Source: an uncultured Eubacteriales bacterium (lineage in GTDB: Bacteria > Bacillota > Clostridia > UBA1381). Taken from it: a stretch of DNA of 38,707 nt. Shown piece after piece: positions 7,485 through 16,961 of this stretch. The position numbers and the translations under genes were made by a program. How positions within the stretch are numbered: the stretch's first letter is position 1; every line of letters starts with the position of its first letter. The stretch covers positions 1 to 38,707 of the forward strand of contig CAJKHT010000015.1 in the NCBI GenBank assembly GCA_905199755.1. Direction: 5' to 3'. The notes beneath the pieces were generated by a model, which saw only the letters and a program-made list of their open reading frames with translations, searched no databases and was not told the origin of the DNA.

Positions 7485-9824
7485 TTACTTTAATTTTTTA
7501 GGTTTATTCTTATACATTTCTTTGTCGGCTTTTGTTATTGCCTCAGTCAGCGAAGCCGCATGATATGCTCCGCCGACGCTTATATTCAAGTCTATTTCCG
7601 GGCATTTTTCAAGCGTTGATTTGCTGACGTTTTCCTTAATTTGTTTCAGCAGTTCAAAAAATTCAGTCTCTGCGATTTTTTGAAATACCAGCAAAAATTC
7701 ATCACCGCCGTAACGGATTGAAATTCCTTTGTCACCTATAGACGTTTTTATAATTTTTGCAATATGCTTCAGCGCCATATCCCCCACGGGATGACCGTAG
7801 GTGTCATTAATATTTTTAAATCCGTCTATATCAATTAAAGCCACCGCATCGGCATTTTCAAGATTGGATTTGAAATCCTCAAGGTACATTCTTGAATATG
7901 CTTCTGTCAGCGAATCCTTATAGAAATTCAAAAGCAAAAGACGTGACCTTTCGGGAAGATGCTGCAATCGGGAGCTGTTACAGCTTTCCGTAATACTGAA
8001 AGCCAGCTCCAAAACACACTCCCGTTCTCCTATTTTTATGTATTTTGAAATAACGGAGTACAGCTCAGTGCCTTTTGCTTCAAGCTTTGATGCCATTCCT
8101 TTACATTCAAAAGCCTCATGTGATGAACAAAGCTCACAGCATCCTTCTCTGTTCCAAAGCTCATAGCACTTAGTCGGTACGGAAACAAGCTCTCCGTCTT
8201 CTGAAACATCCAAAACACTGTAATCTTTCGGATTTACCAATCGTACAATTCCAAAAATATGCTTCAGAAAATCAATAACCGTACCGGCGGTTGATTCGTC
8301 CCGCAGAAGCACACCCACTCCCGATTTTATTATTTCATCATTTACATCAATAAATTGTCCCAGCACTCCTATGTATTCATTTCCCCGCTCCGGCCATATT
8401 GTTCTTGCCGTAAGCCTGTACCATCGGAATTCTCCGTTTATCGGAATTAAAACCGTCATACTTACATCCGAATGCTCACGATCGGTTTTCCTCAGTCTGC
8501 CGACAAGCGTATTCCAATCCTTTTGCGACAGCAAATCCACGTTATCATCATCGTGAATAAATAATTCCCGCGGGTTTGCGTTATCATACCAATTTGTAAA
8601 TGTAACTTTCCGCGACGGGCAATCGTATTCAAACTGTATTCCCCCTATTAGACTTTTGAAAAATTCCTTTTTATCCTTTTCATTTGACAAAAGCCGGCTT
8701 GAACGGTCATTAATCGGAAGATCATGACTTTTAAATGTTTCCAGAGCAAGTATTTTCGCCTCATTTTTATAATCAAATTTTTTCAAAACCTGCCCCGACA
8801 GTTCTTTCAGCATAGGAGCAACATCAATGAGACACTGTATCAGCAACGGGTTAAATGCTCCGCATTCACCGTTGCAAATCATGTCAATTGCCTGTTCATG
8901 CGTAAATGCCTTTTTATAGCATCGGTCACTCGTCAGCGCATCGTAAACATCGGCAATTGAAACAACCTGTGCCGAAATCGGAATATCATCTTTTTCCAGT
9001 CCGTCGGGATAACCTTTTCCGTCCCAGCGTTCATGATGCCATCGGCAAATCTCACGTGCGATTTTAATTACAAATGCCGATTGCGGAATCTGCACCGTCG
9101 CTATTATTTTATCGCCTATCTCCGTATGGGCTTTCATGATTTTCCATTCTTCATCGGTGAGTTTTCCGGGTTTATTAAGTATGCTTTTGGGTATGGATAT
9201 TTTACCGATGTCGTGCAAAGCCGACAATGCTGATATTACCGCAATATCATTTTCGTTCAAATCATATTTATCGGTCACTTCCGCAATTCTGTGCAAAAGA
9301 ATATTCGATAATTTCCGTACACTGAGAGTATGCAGCCCGGATTCATTATTTCTCAGTTCAATCGTATGGCTGAAAATATTTATCATTGCATTATTGATTT
9401 CTTCACGTTCATACACCTGTTCTTCAACAAGCTGTACCAGCTGACGCTGGTGGGAATACAGCATAAGCGTATTCTTAACACGAAACTGCACGGTTACAGC
9501 CAAAAACGGACGTGGTATATAATCCGTTACTCCCATTGAATATGCTTTTTGCAAAAAACCGGTATCACTTTCTTCGGATATTATAACAACCGGAATTTCC
9601 TCAATCCAGTGTCTTTCATTCATAATTTCAAGAACTTTAAAGCCATTCATAAGCGGCATATTTATATCAAGCAGTATGATATCCATATCAACACCGTTGC
9701 TTAAACAATCTATAAGCTGAATGCCGTTATCAGCATAGATATACTGATATTTATCGCCTAAGATTTCCGTAAGCATGTCCTGGTTGAGTTTAGAATCATC
9801 GGCTATCATAATTTTCTTTTTCAT
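7485..9824 (-). CDS. Response regulator with REC, HD-GYP, PAS-like and GGDEF domains
   Basis: A 779-residue protein predicted to turn phosphorelay input into c-di-GMP changes. The REC domain covers residues 1-120, with phospho-acceptor Asp about 53 in LLDINMP. The HD-GYP phosphodiesterase (about 145-340) has HD 204-205 in LHDIGK and HHERWDGKGYPDG (GYP 271-273), all expected residues present. A PAS-like segment (about 385-500) and a Cys-containing segment (CCELC) follow. The GGDEF domain at the end has intact RYGGDEF (706-710) and lacks the RxxD inhibitory site nine residues before. Both synthesis and breakdown domains look competent, so the net activity cannot be read from sequence. It is the last gene of the minus-strand block, 125 bases after the Hpt gene. 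The gap shows no convincing consensus promoter and only a weak GNRA-loop hairpin. Confidence 0.93.
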   Translation of the reverse strand: MKKKIMIADDSKLNQDMLTEILGDKYQYIYADNGIQLIDCLSNGVDMDIILLDINMPLMNGFKVLEIMNERHWIEEIPVVIISEESDTGFLQKAYSMGVTDYIPRPFLAVTVQFRVKNTLMLYSHQRQLVQLVEEQVYEREEINNAMINIFSHTIELRNNESGLHTLSVRKLSNILLHRIAEVTDKYDLNENDIAVISALSALHDIGKISIPKSILNKPGKLTDEEWKIMKAHTEIGDKIIATVQIPQSAFVIKIAREICRWHHERWDGKGYPDGLEKDDIPISAQVVSIADVYDALTSDRCYKKAFTHEQAIDMICNGECGAFNPLLIQCLIDVAPMLKELSGQVLKKFDYKNEAKILALETFKSHDLPINDRSSRLLSNEKDKKEFFKSLIGGIQFEYDCPSRKVTFTNWYDNANPRELFIHDDDNVDLLSQKDWNTLVGRLRKTDREHSDVSMTVLIPINGEFRWYRLTARTIWPERGNEYIGVLGQFIDVNDEIIKSGVGVLLRDESTAGTVIDFLKHIFGIVRLVNPKDYSVLDVSEDGELVSVPTKCYELWNREGCCELCSSHEAFECKGMASKLEAKGTELYSVISKYIKIGERECVLELAFSITESCNSSRLQHLPERSRLLLLNFYKDSLTEAYSRMYLEDFKSNLENADAVALIDIDGFKNINDTYGHPVGDMALKHIAKIIKTSIGDKGISIRYGGDEFLLVFQKIAETEFFELLKQIKENVSKSTLEKCPEIDLNISVGGAYHAASLTEAITKADKEMYKNKPKKLK

Positions 9825-9949
9825 ATATTTCTCACTTTCATTCGGTCAAATAATGTGCCGTTTTTCGCAGCTTGCATATAAACACATATTGTATCATAGC
9901 AGAAATATTTTTTACAGACTTTTTTCACCGGCTTGCGCCGCCTTTTTGT

Positions 9950-10300
9950 TTATCTTTCCGCTTCCGATATTGCCTCTATCGTCTTTTTATACTCATTGCA
10001 CACAGTATCATACATGGCAAATCCGTTTTCGGCATCTCCGGCACGAAGCTTCTCGGTCATTTCGGAGCTTACCTTACCCAAGTTACCGAAACCGAGATTA
10101 AGGCAAATACCTTTAAGCGTATGCACCGCACGGAATGCTTCTTCAATCTTATTTCCGATTACGGCATCACGAAGCATTTCAAAGCTTTTATCGTCCAAAA
10201 ACTTAAAAACAAATCTGACAATCATATTTTCATTGCCAAATCTTCTCAGCACATCGTCATAATCTCCGCCTATTTTCTTATACAATTCTCTCATATTCAA
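9950..10300 (-). CDS. Histidine phosphotransfer (Hpt) domain protein
   Basis: A 116-residue single-domain protein with the phospho-accepting motif VHTLKGICLNLG (His about 60), matching the H-x-L-K-G signature of Hpt domains, within a mostly helical sequence. It lies 18 bases after the hybrid kinase and before the REC-HD-GYP-GGDEF response regulator, exactly where a phosphorelay intermediate would be encoded. TTG 10300 has a G-rich site (GGGGGGT) about 7 bases upstream. An in-frame ATG at 10294 is the alternative start and would shorten the protein by two residues. Confidence 0.9.
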   Translation of the reverse strand: MNMRELYKKIGGDYDDVLRRFGNENMIVRFVFKFLDDKSFEMLRDAVIGNKIEEAFRAVHTLKGICLNLGFGNLGKVSSEMTEKLRAGDAENGFAMYDTVCNEYKKTIEAISEAER

Positions 10301-10318
10301 ATTGATTACCCCCCAATG

Positions 10319-12847
10319 TCATTTTTTTATCTGTGTATGTATTATATCCATAAGCTTTTGTATGTTTATTGGTTTTGATATATGTGCATTCATTCCCACA
10401 CGTTCGCACTTCTCTATATCCTCTTTGAATATATTTGCGGACATTGCAATTATGGGAATCGTCTTTGCATCGGCGCGGTCTGAAGAACGTATGGCACGTG
10501 TGGTTTCAATACCGTCCATTTCCGGCATCATCATATCCATAAGAATTATATCGAACGTTTCCGGCTCAGCAGCTTTCCATATTTCAAAAGCCTGAACACC
10601 GTTCCAAGCCGCAGTCACCTCCGCACCATTATCCGACAGCATAAAATCCATAATTTCCATGCTGAGACCGTTATCCTCCGCCATTAGAATTTTTATACCC
10701 TCAAGCGTTTTTTCGTTGTTATTCGTATGTATTATTTCCTCATCGGCTCCGCTTCTGTTTATTTTGAGCTTAAGTTCTATTGTAAACCTTGTCCCCTCGC
10801 CTTTCCTGCTGTCAACACTTATACTGCCATTCATCTTTTCGGTCAGACTTTTCACAATAGCCAATCCCAAACCCATTCCGACCTGTTCCGATTTAAGCAC
10901 TTCGCCTTCCTGCTCAAACGGCTCAAACATATACTTTTGAAAATTCTCACTTATACCTATACCTGTATCCGCGCAAACTATACGCAGTGTTGAAATTTCA
11001 TCGTCCGAAGCAATCTCCTCGCACGAAACGGAAATTTTTCCGCCGCTCGGAGTATATTTTATTGAATTGCTCAGTATATTCATTATTATCTGACTGATAT
11101 GAACAGGATTTCCCAAAAGATGGCAATTCGAAGTGTTTACTTCTGTTGTTTCAAACAATATTCCTGCTTGCTTGGTTTGTGTCTCTATAAGTGAATATAC
11201 TCCATTCAGCACGGTAGAAATATCAAATGCACATTCTTCAGAAACATTTTCTTCGAATTCAAGTTTATTCAAAAACAGTACGTCATTTACCAGTTCCAAC
11301 AGCATTTCTGCCGCTTCTTTAGTTTTTTCTCTACAGTAACGCTGTCTTTCATAATTTTCCGGAAAATGCCCGGCAATTTCAGTCATTCCTATTATTATAT
11401 TAATCGGAGTACGCACATCGTGACTCATTCTGCGCAGAAAATCGGTTTTTGCCGCATTTGCCTCAACAGCCTCTTTCGTTGCCTGTTCCAATTTCTTTTG
11501 AGTTTCTATTTCGAGCCTTTTCATTTCATCAATATCACGTACTACGAAAATAGCCGAGACTACATTGCCATTATCGTCTCTTTCATCTGCAATCAGAATA
11601 CAGCGTCTCCATACACCGTCAATCGTGCATAAAATTTTCTCCACATAGTCTTTTTTCTTAAGACGGCTGCCCATTGTTGAAATATCGACAAATTCTCTGT
11701 ATTCATCCTTAAATTTTGCATCAATGCATTTTTCCTTCAGCGCATTTAACATACCGACGGCATCTGTTTCGCTGCCGATATTTGCCGACACCATTTCGGA
11801 TGCTTTAATTATATCGTAGCTTCCGTTCTTCAGGTTGATCAGTATATTGGTCACATATATACTGCTGATTGCCTTAAGAGTATTAATCTGCCTATTAAGC
11901 TCCGTAAGATGCTTTTTCTCTATACTGTTTCGCATCATATAGATATACATGCATATTGACATGTATATTATAATCTCTGTCATTACAAATCTCATGCTGA
12001 ACATTATTACCGAGCTTGAGGGATAGTATGCATATAAATCATAATTCTTGTATTTGTGTGTTGCACCGATATAACTTCTCTTTCCCTCCTTAAAATACAC
12101 ATATTTACTTTTGTTTTTTGTTTCGGCAAGCTTACAGACTATCGGTAATTCGGAAATTCTGTTTTCCGAAAATTTTTCTCCGTTTGTACCTTTGATAAAA
12201 TCTCCTTCTGCCATATATACAATGCCGCCCTTATTAAATTCATGTCTCGACATAAGCGTTTCTATTGATTTCATATGCAGCGCCATTAAGTCGGAGCTTT
12301 GGTAGCGGTAACAGCACACCATTCCCTTTTTATCACTGCGTGAAACTGCCGCCACATCATAGCACTGACCGTTTACATAGATTCTTTCCGAATACACCTT
12401 CTGAGGATAATCCTTTATATTTTTCATGTTTTCATTATTGAGTTCTTCTTTCAAATTCTTATAATTTTCGCCGAAATCACAGTATTCATACTCGGTATTA
12501 AAATTCTCATCCAATAATACAATTCCGGCAATACGCTGTCTGTGAGCATATTTCTCAAGATAATCTATATTTAAAATCGTATTGTCGCGTGCCGCATTTT
12601 CACACAATTCCGCAGACTGTTCGGTAAGGCGTATCAGGCTTTTCACCTTATCAGCAGTGATAATCTCGTCATAGCTTACACATTGTTTCCGAAGCTGCTC
12701 CATATTCTCCGTAAGTCTCTTTTTTACATCATTCAAACCGAGTGCGGATCCTATTCCGAAAACAATGCAGGTAAGCGCCAAACCTGTCAATAACATAAAA
12801 AGCATGTTCTTTTTAGAAGAATCTGACGTTTTTATCCAATTACTCAT
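10319..12847 (-). CDS. Membrane-bound hybrid sensor histidine kinase
   Basis: An 842-residue kinase. A transmembrane helix at about 15-37 and another at about 281-305 enclose an extracytoplasmic sensor of ~240 residues of no family I recognise. A PAS-like segment (about 330-440) follows. HisKA carries the phospho-acceptor His 476 in RRMSHDVRTP. HATPase_c carries the N box near 590-597, DTGIGIS and MGLGLAIVK. A C-terminal receiver domain has acceptor Asp 771 in LMDMMMPEMDG. ATG 12847 overlaps the end of the solute-binding protein gene by 8 bases, with GGAGG 7 bases upstream. The overlap suggests the binding protein delivers the signal to this kinase. Phosphate would then pass His-Asp-Hpt-REC to the downstream proteins. 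Confidence 0.95.
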   Translation of the reverse strand: MSNWIKTSDSSKKNMLFMLLTGLALTCIVFGIGSALGLNDVKKRLTENMEQLRKQCVSYDEIITADKVKSLIRLTEQSAELCENAARDNTILNIDYLEKYAHRQRIAGIVLLDENFNTEYEYCDFGENYKNLKEELNNENMKNIKDYPQKVYSERIYVNGQCYDVAAVSRSDKKGMVCCYRYQSSDLMALHMKSIETLMSRHEFNKGGIVYMAEGDFIKGTNGEKFSENRISELPIVCKLAETKNKSKYVYFKEGKRSYIGATHKYKNYDLYAYYPSSSVIMFSMRFVMTEIIIYMSICMYIYMMRNSIEKKHLTELNRQINTLKAISSIYVTNILINLKNGSYDIIKASEMVSANIGSETDAVGMLNALKEKCIDAKFKDEYREFVDISTMGSRLKKKDYVEKILCTIDGVWRRCILIADERDDNGNVVSAIFVVRDIDEMKRLEIETQKKLEQATKEAVEANAAKTDFLRRMSHDVRTPINIIIGMTEIAGHFPENYERQRYCREKTKEAAEMLLELVNDVLFLNKLEFEENVSEECAFDISTVLNGVYSLIETQTKQAGILFETTEVNTSNCHLLGNPVHISQIIMNILSNSIKYTPSGGKISVSCEEIASDDEISTLRIVCADTGIGISENFQKYMFEPFEQEGEVLKSEQVGMGLGLAIVKSLTEKMNGSISVDSRKGEGTRFTIELKLKINRSGADEEIIHTNNNEKTLEGIKILMAEDNGLSMEIMDFMLSDNGAEVTAAWNGVQAFEIWKAAEPETFDIILMDMMMPEMDGIETTRAIRSSDRADAKTIPIIAMSANIFKEDIEKCERVGMNAHISKPINIQKLMDIIHTQIKK

Positions 12848-13646
12848 ACAAATCCTCCGTGGGTATATCCTCTTTTCCTATGCCATATTTTGCAATGATT
12901 GTTTCAAGCGTACCATCATTTATCATTTCTATGAAAGCCTCTTTGAGTCTTTCGGGAAGTCCGGTTGTGTCATCTTTTTTAAATGCTGCTCCCAGCTTTG
13001 AAACAATAAGCGGCTCATCCAATATACGATAGTTGCCGTCATCATCATCCATAAGCTTTTTCATCGGAATTTCATGTCCCGCAACCGCATTCACATAACC
13101 TTTTCTGAAAGCTGCAAATGCCTCCTCCAGTTCAACGAAGCAGTACACATTTTTTACGGCAGGGATTCTCTCATTATCCGGATTCAGAAATATGCTCTCC
13201 GGCTTTGAGCTTGACTGCACCGAAATATATTTATCCGCTAAATCTTTGAGTGTATATACCGAGCTGTTTTTATGCACTGCTACCACTTGACGGCTCAGCA
13301 GATACGGGCCCGCCCATTTATAGCTATTCTCTCTGCCGTTCATGGAAAAACTTCCCCACAGGCAATCAACCTCGCCGCTTTCAAGGCTTTTATCCTTTTC
13401 ATCCCATTTTATAATTCTAACCTCAGCTCTGTAGCCTATCCGCTTGCAGGCTTCTTTTGCCAAGTCAACATCAATGCCTATATAATCCTCACCGTTTTCC
13501 GTATATATATACGGCTCGTATTCATCGCTTCCCAACACCAGTACGGGTGTGTTATCTACAGCATTTTGTACTTTTTTCAAACTGCATCCAGCTGCCGCCA
13601 TAACCGCTGCCAGCAACACTGCCGCATATCTTGCTTTAAAAATCAC
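12840..13646 (-). CDS. Family 3 extracellular solute-binding lipoprotein, probable sensory partner of the kinase
   Basis: A 268-residue protein with a lipoprotein signal (hydrophobic run AAVLLAAVMAAAG followed by Cys) and the family 3 periplasmic-binding-protein fold: PVLVLGSDEYEPYIY, then IGIDVDLAKEACKRIGYRAE, and KWDEKDKSLESGEVDCLWG. It ends with a LKEAFIEMINDGTLETIIAKYG-type helix, the usual end of amino acid binding proteins. GTG 13646 is chosen because AAAGGAGA lies 7 bases upstream and the signal peptide then starts at once; ATG 13676 would add ten basic residues without a good site. It overlaps the preceding gene by 11 bases and the following kinase by 8. No ABC permease or ATPase is nearby, so a ligand-sensing role is more likely than transport. 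Confidence 0.85.
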   Translation of the reverse strand: MIFKARYAAVLLAAVMAAAGCSLKKVQNAVDNTPVLVLGSDEYEPYIYTENGEDYIGIDVDLAKEACKRIGYRAEVRIIKWDEKDKSLESGEVDCLWGSFSMNGRENSYKWAGPYLLSRQVVAVHKNSSVYTLKDLADKYISVQSSSKPESIFLNPDNERIPAVKNVYCFVELEEAFAAFRKGYVNAVAGHEIPMKKLMDDDDGNYRILDEPLIVSKLGAAFKKDDTTGLPERLKEAFIEMINDGTLETIIAKYGIGKEDIPTEDLYE

Positions 13647-15450
13647 TTTGGCTCTCCTTTTTGAGTGTTTCATCATTTTCCAAACTTTTTTGCAGGTCTT
13701 CTTTTATGTTCTCGCTTATATCGGTAAAACATTCCAGCAGCAAAGGATTGAAACAGCCGCATTCGCCGTTAAGAATCATTTGCATTGCTTCATCATGTGT
13801 ATAGATTTTCTTATACGGACGTTCACTGACAAGCGCATCATACACGTCTGCCAATGCCACCACCTGCGCACTTATCGGAATATCGTCGCCTTTAAGTCCG
13901 TCGGGATACCCGTTTCCGTCATACCGTTCATGATGATGTCTGCAAATTTCAATCGCAGTTTTAACCAAAGCTTCATCTTTGTACATTGCCATATCTTCAA
14001 GCATTTTTGCTCCTATGACAGTATGCTGTTTTACTGTTTCAAACTCCTCCGGAGTAAGCTTTCCTTTTTTATTCAAAAGACTCTTGCTTATTCCCATTTT
14101 ACCTATGTCATGCAGTGCCGAGGCTGTGACAATCAGCGAACGCTCCTTCCATGACAGATTATATTTATCGGTTTTCTGAAGGAGTCTTTCCAAAAGCATA
14201 CCTGTAAGCACATTAACATGCAGCACATGAGCGCCGTCCTCACCGTTTCTGAGTTCGACAAGATTGCTGAAAATTTCTAACATCATACGGTTGTTTTTTT
14301 CACTCTCATATGTCTGTTTCGCAATTATCGAAACCAACCGTCTCTGACGTGAATAAAGATTAATTACATTGCATACACGTCTGAATACAATCTGTGTATC
14401 AAACGGCCGGCTTATATAATCGGAAATCCCCATACCGTATGCCCGTCTCATGTATTCCTTGTCACTTGCACTTGAAATCATGATCACGGGTATATTCTCA
14501 ATCAGGTTGTTTTTATTCATATAAGACAGCACTTCAAACCCGTCCATAACAGGCATAACTATATCAAGCAGAATCAGCGCAATATTTCTTCCGTACTGCT
14601 GCAGCATTTCAACACATTCTTCTCCGTTTCCGGCTGTCAGTATTCTGAAATCGCTGCCGAGTATTTCAGCAAGTATTTCACGGTTTATTTCCGCATCATC
14701 AACTATAAGAATCTGCGGTTTTATTTCATCCCGGACCAATAACGTTTCTGCTTCGTCGTTGTCCCCCGCCGCTATCTTTTCGGTAACCACTGTATTTTTA
14801 TGATTTTTGGCATAATACATCAGCTTATCGGCTCTGAAAACCGCTTCTTTTATTGTATTGCCGTAAGTTAAAACGCCGCCTATACTCACCGACATCTGTA
14901 CGCTCGGATATTCCGGAACAATTCCGCTGTGAATCCGTTTTCTGATACGCTTAAGCTTTTCCTCCATGTCTTCCTCTGATATACCGGGCATTATAAGAAT
15001 AAACTCATCTCCTCCGTATCTTATCAGTATGTCTTTCTCCGAAATATTACGGTTAATTATACCAATAACATTAATAAGTACCGCATCTCCGCAATTATGC
15101 CCGTATATATCATTACACAGTTTGAAATCATCTATATCAAGGATTGCAACACCTGCCGCAATTTTTTCATTTCTCAGCTGCTGCTCCATATATTTTCTGT
15201 TATATGTGCCCGTAAGCGCGTCATGGTAATTCTCTGCTCTGTAACGATTAATTTCCTTTTCATACCCCTTCACCAGATCACTTACATCCATTCTTGTCAG
15301 AATAAGAAATTCCTTTTGACTGTCAAGATATGAAAATATCATTTTCTTATATGACATTTTTCTTCCGACATACAGACGGGCACAAACCACATAATGCTCA
15401 TTTTCCTTAAGTTCTTCAACCGCAGTCTCCACCTGCATTTTTTTAATCAA
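13636..15450 (-). CDS. GGDEF-REC-HD-GYP signalling protein (C-terminal part of a gene split by a stop codon)
   Basis: A 604-residue frame containing the second half of a PAS domain (1-60), a GGDEF domain with RYGGDEF (146-150) and no RxxD inhibitory site, a REC domain with acceptor Asp 296 in LLDIVMP, and an HD-GYP domain with LHDIGK (HD 447-448) and HHHERYDGNGYPDG (GYP 514-516). All catalytic motifs are intact. It is in the same frame as the PAS fragment at 15466-16005, separated only by one TAA and five sense codons. The two are probably one ~794-residue gene interrupted by a nonsense change or sequence error. If made separately, TTG 15450 has a GAGG about 8 bases upstream and could start by re-initiation. 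The domain order differs from the paralogue at 7485-9824 (REC first, GGDEF last). Confidence 0.88.
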   Translation of the reverse strand: MIKKMQVETAVEELKENEHYVVCARLYVGRKMSYKKMIFSYLDSQKEFLILTRMDVSDLVKGYEKEINRYRAENYHDALTGTYNRKYMEQQLRNEKIAAGVAILDIDDFKLCNDIYGHNCGDAVLINVIGIINRNISEKDILIRYGGDEFILIMPGISEEDMEEKLKRIRKRIHSGIVPEYPSVQMSVSIGGVLTYGNTIKEAVFRADKLMYYAKNHKNTVVTEKIAAGDNDEAETLLVRDEIKPQILIVDDAEINREILAEILGSDFRILTAGNGEECVEMLQQYGRNIALILLDIVMPVMDGFEVLSYMNKNNLIENIPVIMISSASDKEYMRRAYGMGISDYISRPFDTQIVFRRVCNVINLYSRQRRLVSIIAKQTYESEKNNRMMLEIFSNLVELRNGEDGAHVLHVNVLTGMLLERLLQKTDKYNLSWKERSLIVTASALHDIGKMGISKSLLNKKGKLTPEEFETVKQHTVIGAKMLEDMAMYKDEALVKTAIEICRHHHERYDGNGYPDGLKGDDIPISAQVVALADVYDALVSERPYKKIYTHDEAMQMILNGECGCFNPLLLECFTDISENIKEDLQKSLENDETLKKESQSDF

Positions 15451-15465
15451 TTCTTCCGCCTCGTC

Positions 15466-16005
15466 TTAATCGGCATACATTCTGAAAAACTTACCGATCA
15501 TATCCGAATATTTTGTTTCCTTAAGCGGCGGCAGATTTCTGTACTCGCTTTTTATAACAATGTAATTACCATGCTTAATATCTACATAAATCATGCTGTC
15601 AAACAAGTTCTTTACCGCCTTGTCGAGTGACATATTTTTTATATCCTTATAGATATTTTTATCTGATATTATAATTTTGTGTTCGTCTTGCCTTTCAACG
15701 GTTATCCTATACCAGTCAGGCTCACTGTCCGGCTGAAGTAAACGTATTTCAAACTCTGCACGGGCATTCTTATCTGCAGGGAAATTTTTCAGTGCTGTAT
15801 GACTTAAATAAGCTTCCCAAATCTCATTATCAGGTTCAAAAAGCCGTGTTCTGTAAAATTCCTGCACTTCTCCCGCACTGTAAGAATGATTTTGCATCTG
15901 AGGGTACAAAGTGTCCTTGCATATAAGAATTTTTTCTGTTTCGGAGTCATATTCCCAAATTGTGTCACAGCGGTTTCTCATATTCTCATATCTGTCGGTT
16001 AGCAT
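15466..16005 (-). CDS. PAS-domain N-terminal fragment of the split GGDEF/HD-GYP protein
   Basis: A 179-residue frame ending in TAA (15466-15468). It contains one PAS-like domain (about 15-125, with WYRITVERQ) and the first half of a second (about 135-179, MIYVDIKHGNYIVIKSEYR). The second half of that PAS continues in frame after the stop. The same kind of PAS is found whole in the hybrid kinase just before its HisKA domain (IYVTNILINLKNGSYDIIKA), which supports the view that this is a broken protein. ATG 16005 is chosen because AGGAGG lies 6 bases upstream; the GTG at 16020 lies upstream of that site. It follows the deacetylase-like gene by 11 bases. Confidence 0.75.
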   Translation of the reverse strand: MLTDRYENMRNRCDTIWEYDSETEKILICKDTLYPQMQNHSYSAGEVQEFYRTRLFEPDNEIWEAYLSHTALKNFPADKNARAEFEIRLLQPDSEPDWYRITVERQDEHKIIISDKNIYKDIKNMSLDKAVKNLFDSMIYVDIKHGNYIVIKSEYRNLPPLKETKYSDMIGKFFRMYAD

Positions 16006-16016
16006 TTGTTGCCTCC

Positions 16017-16961
16017 TCACACCTTATCTGTCAGCTTTCTGTATATCCTTTCCGCAATCCATGCCATGTCGAGCTTTATACCTGCAATATCGGATATATA
16101 TTCACTCCCGTTTTTATTTTCAAGCATAAAATCAAGAATTTCCGATGCCGTAGCAAACCATCCGTCCATACCTGCCGCATATTCGATTGCCGCACGGACA
16201 TCATCACGAAGTCCGCCGCTTTTTTCATCAACAAATCCGTATCCGAAATGCGTATAAACAATCGCACAGCCACGCTCATGCACAAGTCTGTCAATATTAC
16301 GCTTTGAAAGCAGCTTCACAAACATATCCGCCGTCATGGCATCGCTTGAACTGAACCAGTAATTTGAATATAAATCCTTTCGTTTTTCACGGTAAGGAGT
16401 ATATTTATCACATTTTAAGAGATTAAGCTCTCCGTATACTCTGTTTCGTATATATTTAATATACTTTTTACAATCATCGCCCCAGAATGACGCACTGCCA
16501 GGTACATCACCCCGGGACTCGACAAAAGTGCCTTTTTTCTTCTTATAAAAGTCATATGCCTTTGCCACGGGAGCGGAAAAACGCTTGCCGCACCAGTATA
16601 TACTGCTCGGATTGTCGCCGTGATTTATCTGCATTTTAGGGTAATATCCGAAAATTTCCTTAAATTCTTCAATCGCATTTCTGATTTCATCACCCGAAAA
16701 AACTCCCGAGCCTGCATCATGCAGAGCAATTTCAAAGCCTTTCTTCTGCAAATCCTTAACATATTCACGATATTCGGGATTTTCAAGGCTGTCACCCGGA
16801 AAATAGTCGCGCGGAGGATACAGCCACACCGTTTTTGTAGTCAATATTCCGTTTTGATACAGGCAGTCATATACGGGCTTTATCTTATCAACAGCCGCAC
16901 CGTCCGTATCATCTACTATTGTAAATGCAAATTTTTTATTGTTTTTCCAATTATACTTCAC
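16017..16961 (-). CDS. Polysaccharide deacetylase-like protein (NodB/CE4-related fold, divergent)
   Basis: A 314-residue soluble protein starting at GTG 16961 (AGAGGG upstream), overlapping the metallophosphoesterase stop by 4 bases. The start resembles the NodB fold: FAFTIVDDTDG matches the metal-binding Asp-Asp motif on the first strand, and FEIALHDAGSG stands where the H-x-x-x-H motif usually occurs but with the second His missing. QINHGDN may be the third motif. The enzyme family removes N- or O-acetyl groups from glycans. Given the motif changes, activity is uncertain, and a different carbohydrate-active role is possible. Its place between polysaccharide and signalling genes suggests a role in glycan modification. 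Confidence 0.55.
   Translation of the reverse strand: MKYNWKNNKKFAFTIVDDTDGAAVDKIKPVYDCLYQNGILTTKTVWLYPPRDYFPGDSLENPEYREYVKDLQKKGFEIALHDAGSGVFSGDEIRNAIEEFKEIFGYYPKMQINHGDNPSSIYWCGKRFSAPVAKAYDFYKKKKGTFVESRGDVPGSASFWGDDCKKYIKYIRNRVYGELNLLKCDKYTPYREKRKDLYSNYWFSSSDAMTADMFVKLLSKRNIDRLVHERGCAIVYTHFGYGFVDEKSGGLRDDVRAAIEYAAGMDGWFATASEILDFMLENKNGSEYISDIAGIKLDMAWIAERIYRKLTDKV

Noticed and set aside
9825..9949. Possible riboswitch or terminator between the Hpt and response regulator genes
   Set aside because: Only a 4 bp GNRA-loop stem is seen; no conserved aptamer core and no T tract on the transcribed strand.
13549..14154. A 201-residue open frame on the plus strand opposite the HD-GYP gene
   Set aside because: It is a shadow of a well-supported minus-strand gene, with Cys/Phe/His-rich composition, no ribosome binding site and no family motif.
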